32,120 bases of DNA from DASPJR01 sp035628505. GTDB lineage: Bacteria; Planctomycetota; SZUA-567; H5-PLA8. Positions 24,387-32,112 of this stretch are shown here, piece by piece. Position 1 is the first letter of the stretch. Each line of letters begins with the position of its first letter. Where the stretch lies: positions 1 through 32,120 of the forward strand of contig DASPJR010000022.1 of the NCBI GenBank assembly GCA_035628505.1, written 5' to 3'. Position numbers and translations under genes: made by a program. The notes below the pieces were generated by a model. That model made no database searches and had not been told where the DNA came from. It saw nothing but the letters and a program-made list of their open reading frames with translations.

Positions 24387-24850
24387 TCGCCGCGAAAGCC
24401 GGACAGACAGTCCCCTCTCCCCTTGCGGGAGAGGGTTAGGGTGAAGGGTTAGGCGCTCACATAACTGGGCGGCATGCGAAACAGAACAGAATTTTATATT
24501 GGAAAGTTTAGAATTTAAATTTTAAACCGAACTGCAACGCTGCTGCTGCGGTCAATTTCAAATTTAAACTTTAAACTCTCAATTTTAAAATTCGGTTCGC
24601 CCATAAGCAACCCGTCCAGGATTCGCGCGCGACGAACAGAATTTTTCATCTCTACGTTTTCATTTCTCATTTCTCATTGAAGAACTCCGTGCGCACGTTT
24701 TCTCAGAAATGAAAAATGAAAGATGACAAATGTGAAATGAGAAATTTAGTTTCTGTTTCTGTTGATGCGCACGCGACTGGTAATGCGAGCGGCTAACCCC
24801 TCCCCCTACCCCCTTCCTCAAGGGGAGGGGAAACAACAGATACGAACGGC
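24387..24850. repeat. Gene-free 464 bases with four different hairpins
   Basis: (a) CCCTCTCCCCTTGCGGGAGA, ending GGG, at 24413-24435; a similar word is at 31487-31508. (b) An AT-rich imperfect hairpin, 24489-24594, with GAATTTTATATTGGAAAGTT words against AAACTTTAAACTCTCAATTT words. (c) 24645-24748, TTTCATTTCTCATTTCTCAT against AAATGAAAAATGAAAGATG-type words. (d) CCCCTCCCCCTACCCCCTTC, with complementary AAGGGGAGGGG, at about 24797-24831. The stretch separates the convergent pgl and esterase genes. No intrinsic terminator with a clear T-run is evident. Confidence 0.8.
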
Positions 24851-25627
24851 TTACTTCGACTGCTTAAAGAGCCACTCGAGCAGCGTCGGCTCGCTGTAGG
24901 CTTTGGTCCATGCGTCGTGGCCGGTGTCTTTCAGTTCGTTATACTTGGGATCGCCGCCCGCTTTTTTCAGCGCATCAACGATGTTGCGCGAGCGCTTTGT
25001 TTTCACGACGGTATCCTTGTCGCCGTGCCAGACCCACACCGGTATTTTTGCGATCAGCGCTGCCTTCGTCTCATCCGCGCCGCCGCACACCGGAATCGCG
25101 GCTGCGAACATGTTCGGGTTGCGCTGAATCGCATCCCATGCGCCGAAGCCGCCCATCGAAAGACCGGTTACATAAAGACGCTTTTCGTTGATGCGTAATT
25201 CTGTTTTCAGTTCCTCGATCAGCTCCAGCGCCAGACGCATCGGCTCGCTGGGCTTTTCAGGCATAACGTGCGAGTCGTTGCCCCACGGCGTATCGACCCA
25301 CTGCTTTCCACTCGGACACTGCGGCGCGACGACAAAGCAGGGATACTTCGTCAGGTTTTCTTCCTTCAGAAATAGCTTCGTACCATGAACGAGCTGGCGC
25401 TGGTTGTCATTGCCGCGCTCGCCCGAACCGTGCAGGAAAAGCACCAGCGGGTAGACCTGCTTGGGATCATAATTCTTCGGCCGCAGCAGGCGGTACGGCA
25501 GCGTCGCGCCGCCGGCATCCTTGAAGATTCGCGCTTCAAATTCAGCGGCGCCGAAGGCGCTCGCGGAAAGAAGCGTGGCAAGCAGCACGGCCAGAGACAG
25601 TCGGAATGATCGGGCATGGAACGGCAT
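24851..25627 (-). CDS. Secreted alpha/beta-hydrolase (esterase/peptidase-like)
   Basis: A 258-residue protein from the ATG at 25627, preceded by GGAGGAG; the frame is open further upstream but that part lacks a signal peptide. Residues 1-27 are a signal peptide (RLSLAVLLATLLSASAFGA). The alpha/beta-hydrolase fold is evident: HGSGERG oxyanion region at 66-72, nucleophile S157 in GLSMGGFG, D205 in HGDKD, and H237 in TGHDAW. The closest match by eye is the predicted-peptidase/phospholipase group related to LpqC. The substrate is unknown. It lies 67 bases downstream of the glycosidase-fold protein on the same strand and may act on related extracellular polymers. Confidence 0.87.
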   Translation of the reverse strand: MPFHARSFRLSLAVLLATLLSASAFGAAEFEARIFKDAGGATLPYRLLRPKNYDPKQVYPLVLFLHGSGERGNDNQRQLVHGTKLFLKEENLTKYPCFVVAPQCPSGKQWVDTPWGNDSHVMPEKPSEPMRLALELIEELKTELRINEKRLYVTGLSMGGFGAWDAIQRNPNMFAAAIPVCGGADETKAALIAKIPVWVWHGDKDTVVKTKRSRNIVDALKKAGGDPKYNELKDTGHDAWTKAYSEPTLLEWLFKQSK

Positions 25628-25694
25628 GCGTCTTTTCTCCTCCGGCGCAAACGACCTCTCGCCGCGCCTTTGCTTGTGACGAATCAACTGATTT

Positions 25695-28157
25695 TTACTT
25701 CATTGGCAGGATCAGCACAATCGCGTCGCGCACAGATCCTGGAATCTTTAAACTGAGCGGCGCCGGTGCCTGCCCGGCTTTCACCGCGGCCGCCACATGC
25801 TGCGAATGCGCGATGATGCGTCCGCTGGCCGCATCGAGCCAGCTGACGCCATAGTTCCCGCCGTGAACTCCCGGCAGGCGCAGCTCGGTTGCTTTCGGAA
25901 CGGTTTCAGATGCAGGCACGCGCACCCATACCGCCGCACCGCGCTGAGAGACATATCCGCGCACGCGCAGTTGCGCTGATTCGTCATCGACAAGCCGGCA
26001 TTCTTTGCCGTCGAGATCCAGCAGTGCAGCGGCTGCGAGCGCAAAAAGATTGGCCGCGGAGAGCTCTGAGAGCGGCTGCGTTCCGGCCGGATCAACAGAT
26101 GCGAAAACCGGCGCGGCGAAGCCCGACGCCAGGGACGCAAGCGCCGCCTCGGACGCATTGTCCTGCGCAAATGGGCTGAGGCCGAGAATGGCATACGGGC
26201 GCACGCGGCGGTTAGCCAGGCGCGAGGTCCTGGACCACTCGCTGAGCAGCGCCGGAATTTCGCGCGGTGCCATTTTTGCATCGGGACGCGGAATCTCCGT
26301 GCGCGTGAAAATCCAGTCAAGATTTTCGGAGCGTTCCAAATCCAGCCACGGCGTTTCAGGGTTGAGCGTCAGCGAAACGCAGATGGGATGCTCGTGGCTG
26401 TCCATGCCGCGCAGGTACAGCGCCATCTCCTCGATCCACTCCTGGACATCGCGTCGCGCGCGGCGGGCGAGATCGACTTCGTTGATCTTCAGCTTTGCCG
26501 TGTCCGGGTCCTGCTTCAGAATCGGCCAGCAGGTGTCAACGGACTCGAGCAGTTCCCACGACCACACCGAGCGGAACGCGCCGTAGCGCGCCGCCAGGTA
26601 GGTGACGCGGTTCTGAAAATAGCGCTTGGCGGTGACGTTGCGAAAAAATTCAGGCGTCGCAGCAAGGGGCCCGCCGCGCTCGCGGAAATAAGGATGCAGC
26701 GCCGAATTCTTCGAGATGTCCTCAGCGCGCTCGGCGCAGAGAATCACGCGAACGTCGCGGGCCTGCGCGGCGCGCAGGATCTCATCGAGCTCCGCCGCCG
26801 CGTCGGCGTCGAACTGCGCAGCGTTTTTCTCCAGCTGCAGGCCGTTAAGAGACAGCGTAATTCTCGCGGCGTTGCCGCCGCCGCGAATCAGACGTGTGAA
26901 TTGCGTGCGGAACGCGCCGGCCAGGCCATCGACCTTCCCGCCTGCCGGCCCGACTGCGGAGAGATCGCCTCCCACGGGAATCCACGGGCGCCCATCGTCG
27001 AGTCTGAAAAAACGCTCGTCGGAACGGATCTTCACCACGCCGGGGTTTGCCGGCGGCCCCGCGCGGAACGAGAGCGCCTCGCCTCGCGCCTGTCCGGCCG
27101 GCGTGACCACAACGATGCGCACACCGTAAATGCCTTCGGCCGGCGGCGCAAAGCGGAACCGGAATTCAGATTCAGCCGGCGCGCGCGAGGGCGCTTCCCA
27201 GAAAAAGCACGGCAAACGTTTGATCGGCACTTCGCCGTTCGGCGCCGGCGGGCAAGCGACTTCGGCAACGACGGCCGTCTCGGCGAGCACGAATGGATTC
27301 GAGCCCGACGAATAAACGCGCACGCGCCCTTCGACAAAATCGCGCGCGGGCGTTTCGACCTTGTCGAGCTTCAGAGGCGAAAGCTCAGGCAGGCCCTCGT
27401 CGACGGAAGTTCCGACATACGCCACAAACGTGCCGAGCTCGGCTGCGTTGCGCGAGTCCGGCAGCAGGCGCTGCGTGAGGATCACATCGCCGCCGGCGGG
27501 ATGAACGTTCCACGTCGCCGGAGCCGAGCGCGCCAGCACGACACGGAAATCTTTTTTCTCAAGCGACCACGTCCGCGCGCGGCGCGTAAACGGCGAATCG
27601 AATTTCGGCAGCTCGCGCACGCCGTCGATGTGCAGGATGTCCGGAATCTTGCCGTCGGCTGAAAAAATCTGCACCGCCAGCTCGTAAGATCCGAGCTCGG
27701 GCGGCGCTGTCTCTGAAAGCACGGTGCTGCTCACCAGGAGTCGCGCGCCGGCGGAAGTTTTCTTTGCGCGAAGAAGAACGTTGAGTCTGCCCGCTTGGTT
27801 TCCGGCGAGCGGAAACTGCAGCTCGCGAATCTGCTCGGCGCCGGACTGCAGCAGCTGTTCGGGAGCCGCTCCGGCCAGCGCGCGCCTGGCCTGATCAAAG
27901 GTGAGAACACCCGCGGGTGTCGCCGACGTTCCGGCCGCGCGCAGCTGCACCGCCGCCAGCGGAACACCGTCCCGGCTGAGCAGCACGCGGCCTTCGCGGT
28001 CGATCAGGCGGATTTCAGCAGGCGCATTGCGCGGCGCGTCCGTCGCGTCGGATGTTCCGGCATGCGTCGCGAGCGCCGCACACAGACAAACGAAGGCACA
28101 CATCGCGCGCAACATGGCGGCAGCGTTTCCAGGGCATGAAGGCGGGCGCGGGCGCAC
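25695..28157 (-). CDS. DUF5060-like / TIM-barrel (glycosidase-fold) secreted protein
   Basis: An 820-residue secreted protein. The GTG at 28157 directly follows the previous stop by 3 bases; an ATG at 28115 gives a shorter signal peptide (MLRAMCAFVCLCAALA) and may be the true start. Residues about 50-240 form an unassigned beta domain. About 275-365 resembles DUF5060, a domain preceding bacterial glycosidase barrels. About 378-680 looks like a TIM barrel of GH5-like type: it begins FFRLDDGRPWIPVGG where glycosidases have 'yF..dGkP..'. The helix-strand WSWELLESVD at 532-541 occupies the place of 'WELxNEVD', but the acid/base Glu position is Ser and the Asn is Glu. It may be inactive or have changed chemistry. 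The C-terminal domain (about 700-820) is a beta sandwich. Confidence 0.8.
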   Translation of the reverse strand: MRPRPPSCPGNAAAMLRAMCAFVCLCAALATHAGTSDATDAPRNAPAEIRLIDREGRVLLSRDGVPLAAVQLRAAGTSATPAGVLTFDQARRALAGAAPEQLLQSGAEQIRELQFPLAGNQAGRLNVLLRAKKTSAGARLLVSSTVLSETAPPELGSYELAVQIFSADGKIPDILHIDGVRELPKFDSPFTRRARTWSLEKKDFRVVLARSAPATWNVHPAGGDVILTQRLLPDSRNAAELGTFVAYVGTSVDEGLPELSPLKLDKVETPARDFVEGRVRVYSSGSNPFVLAETAVVAEVACPPAPNGEVPIKRLPCFFWEAPSRAPAESEFRFRFAPPAEGIYGVRIVVVTPAGQARGEALSFRAGPPANPGVVKIRSDERFFRLDDGRPWIPVGGDLSAVGPAGGKVDGLAGAFRTQFTRLIRGGGNAARITLSLNGLQLEKNAAQFDADAAAELDEILRAAQARDVRVILCAERAEDISKNSALHPYFRERGGPLAATPEFFRNVTAKRYFQNRVTYLAARYGAFRSVWSWELLESVDTCWPILKQDPDTAKLKINEVDLARRARRDVQEWIEEMALYLRGMDSHEHPICVSLTLNPETPWLDLERSENLDWIFTRTEIPRPDAKMAPREIPALLSEWSRTSRLANRRVRPYAILGLSPFAQDNASEAALASLASGFAAPVFASVDPAGTQPLSELSAANLFALAAAALLDLDGKECRLVDDESAQLRVRGYVSQRGAAVWVRVPASETVPKATELRLPGVHGGNYGVSWLDAASGRIIAHSQHVAAAVKAGQAPAPLSLKIPGSVRDAIVLILPMK

Positions 28158-28160
28158 GCG

Positions 28161-29573
28161 TTACTTGGGTGAAGCCTTCTCGGCAGGCGCTTTTTCAGGC
28201 GCGGCAGGTTTTGCGGCGCGCACGCGAATGGGCACCGGCTCGATCGGTTCGACTCCCGCATCCGGAGGCAGATTCGCCGCAACGCTGATCGTATCGGCGT
28301 CGCTCATGGTGATTATCAGCGGCGCGCCCCAGCCGTTCGTCAGCGTGCGCAGGCGCGTCAGGTTCGCCAGGTCGGCCGACATCACGCGATCGGGCGTGCG
28401 GAATTTGTCCGTCTTCTCGCGGCGCTTCTTGTCTTTTTCAATTTCTTCGTTGAGGACCTTCAGATCGGCATCAATGACCTTCAGGAACGCTTCTTTCACC
28501 TTCTCCGGCGTGATCGTGTCCCCGTCTTCAAAGGGGCTGATGCGCAGCGAGAGCGCCTTCAGCTTGGTGAGCGTCTCCTGCGTTTCCGCGCGCATCTTGC
28601 GTGGATCTTTGATTTCCCGGTTGGCGAAATAGAACAGCGCCGCGCCGAGTCCCACGATGGAAACAAGGACCACGAAAATGGTGAGGTACACCATGCGCGA
28701 CATCCTGCGCCCGGTGTCGTCGGTATGCAGAGCGATGTTTGCGTTCAGCTTGCCGCCGGCTTTTCGCTTGGCTTCTTCGCGCGCTTCGATTTTCTCCGCG
28801 CGTTCGGCAACCTTGTCGAGTCCGGCGATCATCTCGGACGGCTTAAGCGTCGAAAGCCCGAGTGCCGCGCGATCGTTCGCGATGCCCGCTTTAACCGACG
28901 GACGCTTGGCCGATGCGCCGGGCGACGCTGCAGCCGCTGCTGGCATGGACACAGCCGGCTTCATGCCGGACGCTGGTTTCACTGGAACTGCAGCCGGACT
29001 TCCAGCGGGCTTTGCCGCAGGCATGTTCGGTCTTGAAGCGCCTGCTGCAGGAGATGACGCAGGTTTAGCCGGCGCCACTGGAGCGGGCTTGGCTGCACCC
29101 GGAGCAACGGGAGCTGCCGGTTTTCCTGCCGCCGGGGCTGCAGGCTTTGCGGCAGCCGCTACTGTAGTTTTTGCTGCCGCCGGCGCCGGAGATGCGGGTT
29201 TTGCAGCGGCCGAAACTGCCGGACGTGCCGCGGAAACTGCGCCCGCGGCAGTCGCCGCTGGCTTTGCTGCGTTGGGAGCTGCTGCTGCCGGACGCGCTGC
29301 TGCTACCGGCACTGCGGGCCTTGGCGCCGCGGCACCTGGTGCTGCCGGACGCGGCGCTGCGGGAGCTGCCGGTTTCGGCGCGGCTGCGGCTGGCGCGATG
29401 GGCCTTGGTGCTGCGGGTTTGGCTGCAGGTGGAGCCGCCACTGCGGCCTTCACGCCCGAGGGCGCTCCAACTGAGGGTTTAGGTGCTGACGACGCTGCCG
29501 GCTTGGCGGCTGAAGCTGCTGAAGTAGGACCTTTAGGTGCGGAGTTACCCGGTGCATTCGGCGAAGTTGCCAT
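28161..29573 (-). CDS. Ala/Pro/Lys-rich single-pass membrane protein
   Basis: A 470-residue protein. Residues 1-220 are low-complexity AAKPAAPAAP-like repeats, and residues 230-293 form a charged helical region (AGLDKVAERAEKIEAREEAK). A single transmembrane helix occupies 294-317 (MVYLTIFVVLVSIVGLGAAL). The 153-residue C-terminal domain has a helical segment and ends near the motif NGWGAPLIITMSDADTISV (413-431). The 'GWGxP' part resembles the C-terminal hairpin of type II secretion GspG-like pseudopilins, but it is degenerate and I do not claim homology. The long basic/Pro-rich tail is probably cytosolic. The family is unrecognised. It is the first gene of a minus-strand set with the glycosidase-fold protein and esterase. 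Confidence 0.8.
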   Translation of the reverse strand: MATSPNAPGNSAPKGPTSAASAAKPAASSAPKPSVGAPSGVKAAVAAPPAAKPAAPRPIAPAAAAPKPAAPAAPRPAAPGAAAPRPAVPVAAARPAAAAPNAAKPAATAAGAVSAARPAVSAAAKPASPAPAAAKTTVAAAAKPAAPAAGKPAAPVAPGAAKPAPVAPAKPASSPAAGASRPNMPAAKPAGSPAAVPVKPASGMKPAVSMPAAAAASPGASAKRPSVKAGIANDRAALGLSTLKPSEMIAGLDKVAERAEKIEAREEAKRKAGGKLNANIALHTDDTGRRMSRMVYLTIFVVLVSIVGLGAALFYFANREIKDPRKMRAETQETLTKLKALSLRISPFEDGDTITPEKVKEAFLKVIDADLKVLNEEIEKDKKRREKTDKFRTPDRVMSADLANLTRLRTLTNGWGAPLIITMSDADTISVAANLPPDAGVEPIEPVPIRVRAAKPAAPEKAPAEKASPK

Positions 29574-29581
29574 GCCTTGTT

Positions 29582-29622
29582 AGTATACGCAATTCTACGA
29601 CTTACAAGAAAAAAAGTGACAA
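29582..29622 (-). promoter_or_regulatory. Possible promoter of the Ala/Pro/Lys-rich protein gene
   Basis: On the minus strand a near-consensus TATACT (29587-29582) ends only 8 bases before the ATG at 29573, which would give a leaderless message. An alternative pair is TTGTCA (29622-29617) with TAGAAT (29597-29592), spaced 19 bases. The two cannot be separated by sequence. The gap 29574-29706 between divergent genes contains no hairpin repeat. Confidence 0.3.
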
Positions 29623-29706
29623 CGGCTGTGGCGGGTTGCGCCAGCGGCTTCAGAAGGTCCTGCCGAACGCATTGAACTTTCCGCCTGAAAGCTTTAGCCT
29701 TACGGC

Positions 29707-31323
29707 ATGCACTTGAGCTTTCTACTGATAATTGCGCTGATCTGCCCGCTTCTGCATGCTTCGGAAATCCCCGGTTCGCTCGAACTTGAGCGTGCACGCA
29801 AGGCGCTCTCCGACGCTCACGCACTCGGCCCGAAAGTGCAGGCCGCGCTGGCGGTCGGCGGCGGAGAATACGTGCGGCTGCTCGACCAGCAGGCGGCACT
29901 TTTTGATACGGCCGAGCAGCTCTTCCGAGATGCACTGCGCAAGAACCCCGAGCACCCCCAGACGCTCGCTGAGTTCGGTCTATTCTGGGTCCAACGAAAA
30001 CAGCTCGGCCAGGCTCGGGAGCTGCTCGGATCCGCCTTGCGAAGCGCGCGCGTGATGCAGAAAAAAAGCGAAGCGGAAAAAACGCCCCTCGCCGGCGAGC
30101 TGCGCTTCACGCCCGAGAAAGAAGCACTGATCCGCCGCACGCTGGGCGGCTTGATGGAACGCGCCGGCGACAGCGGCGCCGCGCTGCGCCTCTACAACGA
30201 TGCCTGCAAACTTGAGCCATCTAATCCGCGCAACCGCTTGTCTCTCGCAATCGGTTACTGCGCCGCTGGACAGCCGCATGAAGCCGCTGTGCTGCTCAAG
30301 CCGTGGAGTGAGAACCCCTCCGGCGCGCCCGATCAACCGGATAAAGCGCCGTCCATTCTGGCGCTGGGACTTTACACGCTGGCTCTCGCCAAGGAAGAAA
30401 CCGGCTATCTCGAAGATGCTCTTGAGATTTACCGCCGCGCACAGAAGCTCGCCGAGCAGGCCGGAGAAGCTGAAAGCACCGGCGTGGCCGAGCGTGCCGG
30501 CTTTGCCATCGCGCGGCTGGAAGATGCGTTCGACGCGGCGAAGGCCCGCGCCGACGAACGTGTGAAAGAAAACGAAGAACGCAAGAAGCGCAATCTGCCG
30601 CCGCTGCCGGATGAACGCGAAAATTACGCTCGCGCCGCGCAGTTCTGTGACGAGGGCATCCGCTACAAAGACGAAGCGCTCGACGACCCCGCCTTCCGCA
30701 AGCTGCTGGCCCAGACCCGCGCCGGCAGCACGGACACGGAGATCATCAAGAATCCGATGTTCGACGCGCTGCTCAAAGCGATGATGAAGTTCCAGGAAGC
30801 CGTTGTGCTTTCGCCGCGCATGTGGCGCCCGTATTACGAGCTGGCGCAGTGCAACGTGATGCTCGGCCGCTTCAGCACCGCCAAAAAACTGCTCGATGAA
30901 GCCGTCGTCTTCAGTCCCAACAATCTCGCGCTGCTGAATCTTCAGGCCGAAGTGCTGCTGGAGCTGGGCCAGTGGGACGAGGCCCACCGCATGTTTTCGC
31001 GTGTGCTGGCGCTTGAACCGCAATCGGGCCGCGCCAACTTCGGCCTCGCCCGCGCCTGCGCCGCGCTGCAGAACGATGCACGCCAATGCCAGGCCGGGCT
31101 CGACGCGCTGGACCGCGCCGAACAGCTCGGCGTGGTTGAGTTCACGCGCAAAAGCGAAGACGGTTCCGACCCGAGCCTGCGCGGCCAGCTAACCGCGGCG
31201 TTGCAGCGCTTCGAACGCGGCGAGCGCCCTGCGCCGCGCCCGGTGCTCAAAGGTACCTCCCCCACCCGTCCGCAGCGCCGCGAAGACGCCCCGGATTGGA
31301 AAGGCACGATTCTGGAACGGTAG
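29707..31323 (+). CDS. Secreted TPR-repeat protein
   Basis: A 538-residue protein. Residues 1-18 form a signal peptide (HLSFLLIIALICPLLHAS). TPR-like helix pairs are visible at about 62-108 (FDTAEQLFRDALRKNPEHPQ), 147-190 (AGDSGAALRLYNDACKLEPS) and 375-450 (GRFSTAKKLLDEAVVFSPNN, then GQWDEAHRMFSRVLALEP). Charged helices (DERVKENEERKKRNLPPLP) separate the two groups and may form a coiled coil. The C-terminal part is Pro/Arg-rich. TPR scaffolds of this kind typically assemble envelope or secretion complexes, but no partner is identified here. There is no strong ribosome binding site before the ATG. Divergent from the Ala/Pro/Lys-rich protein. Confidence 0.85.
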   Translation: MHLSFLLIIALICPLLHASEIPGSLELERARKALSDAHALGPKVQAALAVGGGEYVRLLDQQAALFDTAEQLFRDALRKNPEHPQTLAEFGLFWVQRKQLGQARELLGSALRSARVMQKKSEAEKTPLAGELRFTPEKEALIRRTLGGLMERAGDSGAALRLYNDACKLEPSNPRNRLSLAIGYCAAGQPHEAAVLLKPWSENPSGAPDQPDKAPSILALGLYTLALAKEETGYLEDALEIYRRAQKLAEQAGEAESTGVAERAGFAIARLEDAFDAAKARADERVKENEERKKRNLPPLPDERENYARAAQFCDEGIRYKDEALDDPAFRKLLAQTRAGSTDTEIIKNPMFDALLKAMMKFQEAVVLSPRMWRPYYELAQCNVMLGRFSTAKKLLDEAVVFSPNNLALLNLQAEVLLELGQWDEAHRMFSRVLALEPQSGRANFGLARACAALQNDARQCQAGLDALDRAEQLGVVEFTRKSEDGSDPSLRGQLTAALQRFERGERPAPRPVLKGTSPTRPQRREDAPDWKGTILER

Positions 31324-31442
31324 CATTTTGGATTGCGGATTGCGGATTTCAGACTCGGATTGCAGATTGCGGATTTGGATTGCGAATTCTGATTTCGTAT
31401 CAGGATTGCGGATTGGCAGATTGCGAATTTCGGATTACGAGT
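31324..31442. repeat. GGATTGCGGATT word tract
   Basis: Near-tandem 7-8 base words of GGATTGC and GGATTTC type run for about 110 bases directly after the TPR gene stop. Similar words are at 22992-23013 and 31816-31852. There is no clear opposite arm. Confidence 0.8.
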
Positions 31443-31445
31443 TGA

Positions 31446-31700
31446 CCGCGGATTCGATCCACGTCGGGCGCAGAGTACGCCGGCTCCCTCTCCCCCTGCG
31501 GGAGAGGGTTGGGGTGAGGGGTTAGCCGTCCGCGGTCGTGGACCGTCCAACAAGCAAACCTGTTAACGCAGCACCCTTAGAACGCCGCATCCGTAAGCCC
31601 GCGAAGCGGGCGGCAGCATAGTAGCCCCGGGCGTGAGCCCGGGGAACCCATCGCCCCCCGCGACCGTAAGCCCCGGAACGGGGCAGCAGAGGGTCATTCC
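31446..31700. repeat. Cluster of short GC-rich hairpins
   Basis: Includes CCCTCTCCCCCTGCGGGAGA, ending GGG, at about 31487-31508 inside GACCGCGGA (about 31444-31452) and TCCGCGGTC (about 31530-31538) arms, then GCCCGCGAAGCGGGC at about 31598-31612, CCCCGGGCGTGAGCCCGGGG at about 31625-31644 and GCCCCGGAACGGGGC at about 31670-31684. A 62-codon frame through this region on the minus strand is repeat-derived, not a gene. Confidence 0.75.
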
Positions 31701-31727
31701 GAGTTGTCAACGCTTGTCAGGTTATCA

Positions 31728-31777
31728 GCCCTCTAACGCCCTGTAACGCCCTCAAAGGCCCTCAAGAGCCCTTGAGT
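31728..31777. repeat. Five-unit array with exact 10-bp period (GCCCTCNAAN)
   Basis: The units are GCCCTCTAAC, GCCCTGTAAC, GCCCTCAAAG, GCCCTCAAGA and GCCCTTGAGT with no insertions between them. It ends one base before the first 31-bp direct repeat. Confidence 0.85.
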
Positions 31778-31778
31778 C

Positions 31779-32018
31779 CCAAAATCAAAAATTCATCCGT
31801 CGTATATGTGAAAGCTCCTGATTGCGGATTTCAGATTTCGGATTGCGGATTTCGGAATGGCAATCCGGCGTTTCAGTGCAGATGAGTGCGTTTCGATGCA
31901 TTTGAGTGCATTTCAGGTGATTTGAGTGCGTTTCAATTCATTTGAGGCGATTTCGATGCATTTCAGTGCTTTTCGACAACTAGACTTCCAAAATCAAAAA
32001 TTCATCCGTCGTATATGT
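31779..32018. repeat. Exact 31-bp direct repeat bracketing the second array
   Basis: Copies lie at 31779-31809 and 31988-32018, starting CCAAAATCAAAAATTCATCC and ending GTCGTATATGT. They are identical over 31 bases and separated by 178 bases. The inner part begins with GATTGCGGATT words and then the 10-bp array at 31870-31979. Confidence 0.95.
31870..31979. repeat. Eleven-unit array with exact 10-bp period (ATTTGAGTGC-like)
   Basis: Units, in order: GTTTCAGTGC, AGATGAGTGC, GTTTCGATGC, ATTTGAGTGC, ATTTCAGGTG, ATTTGAGTGC, GTTTCAATTC, ATTTGAGGCG, ATTTCGATGC, ATTTCAGTGC, TTTTCGACAA. Most keep TTTC/TTTG at positions 2-5 and TGC at the end. The phase is kept without a single insertion for 110 bases. 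Confidence 0.9.
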
Positions 32019-32070
32019 AGAGCACTTTAGTTCGGGCCTTCAACCCTTAGAGGCCATGGGGGCACCGGTC

Positions 32071-32112
32071 CCTGGGGCTGCGCCCGGCTCGAAAGCCGGG
32101 CTCCACCCCAGG
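32071..32112. repeat. Nested hairpin at the right edge
   Basis: Outer arms CCTGGGG (32071-32077) and CCCCAGG (32106-32112) enclose a perfect inner hairpin GCCCGGCT-CGAA-AGCCGGGC (32082-32101). It looks like one hairpin inserted in the loop of another. Confidence 0.8.

Noticed and set aside
26388..27662. 424-codon plus-strand frame opposite the glycosidase-fold gene
   Set aside because: Arg/Ala-rich shadow from the strong third-position GC bias of the real minus-strand gene; no motif or ribosome binding site.
28657..29583. 308-codon plus-strand Ala/Gly-rich frame
   Set aside because: Mirror of the Ala/Pro/Lys repeats on the minus strand; no sensible start or domain.
29980..31086. 368-codon minus-strand frame opposite the TPR gene
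   Set aside because: Antisense shadow; the plus strand carries a signal peptide and TPR pattern.
31728..32018. CRISPR array
   Set aside because: Units are 10 bases and contiguous without unique spacers; the 31-bp repeat occurs only twice; no cas genes.
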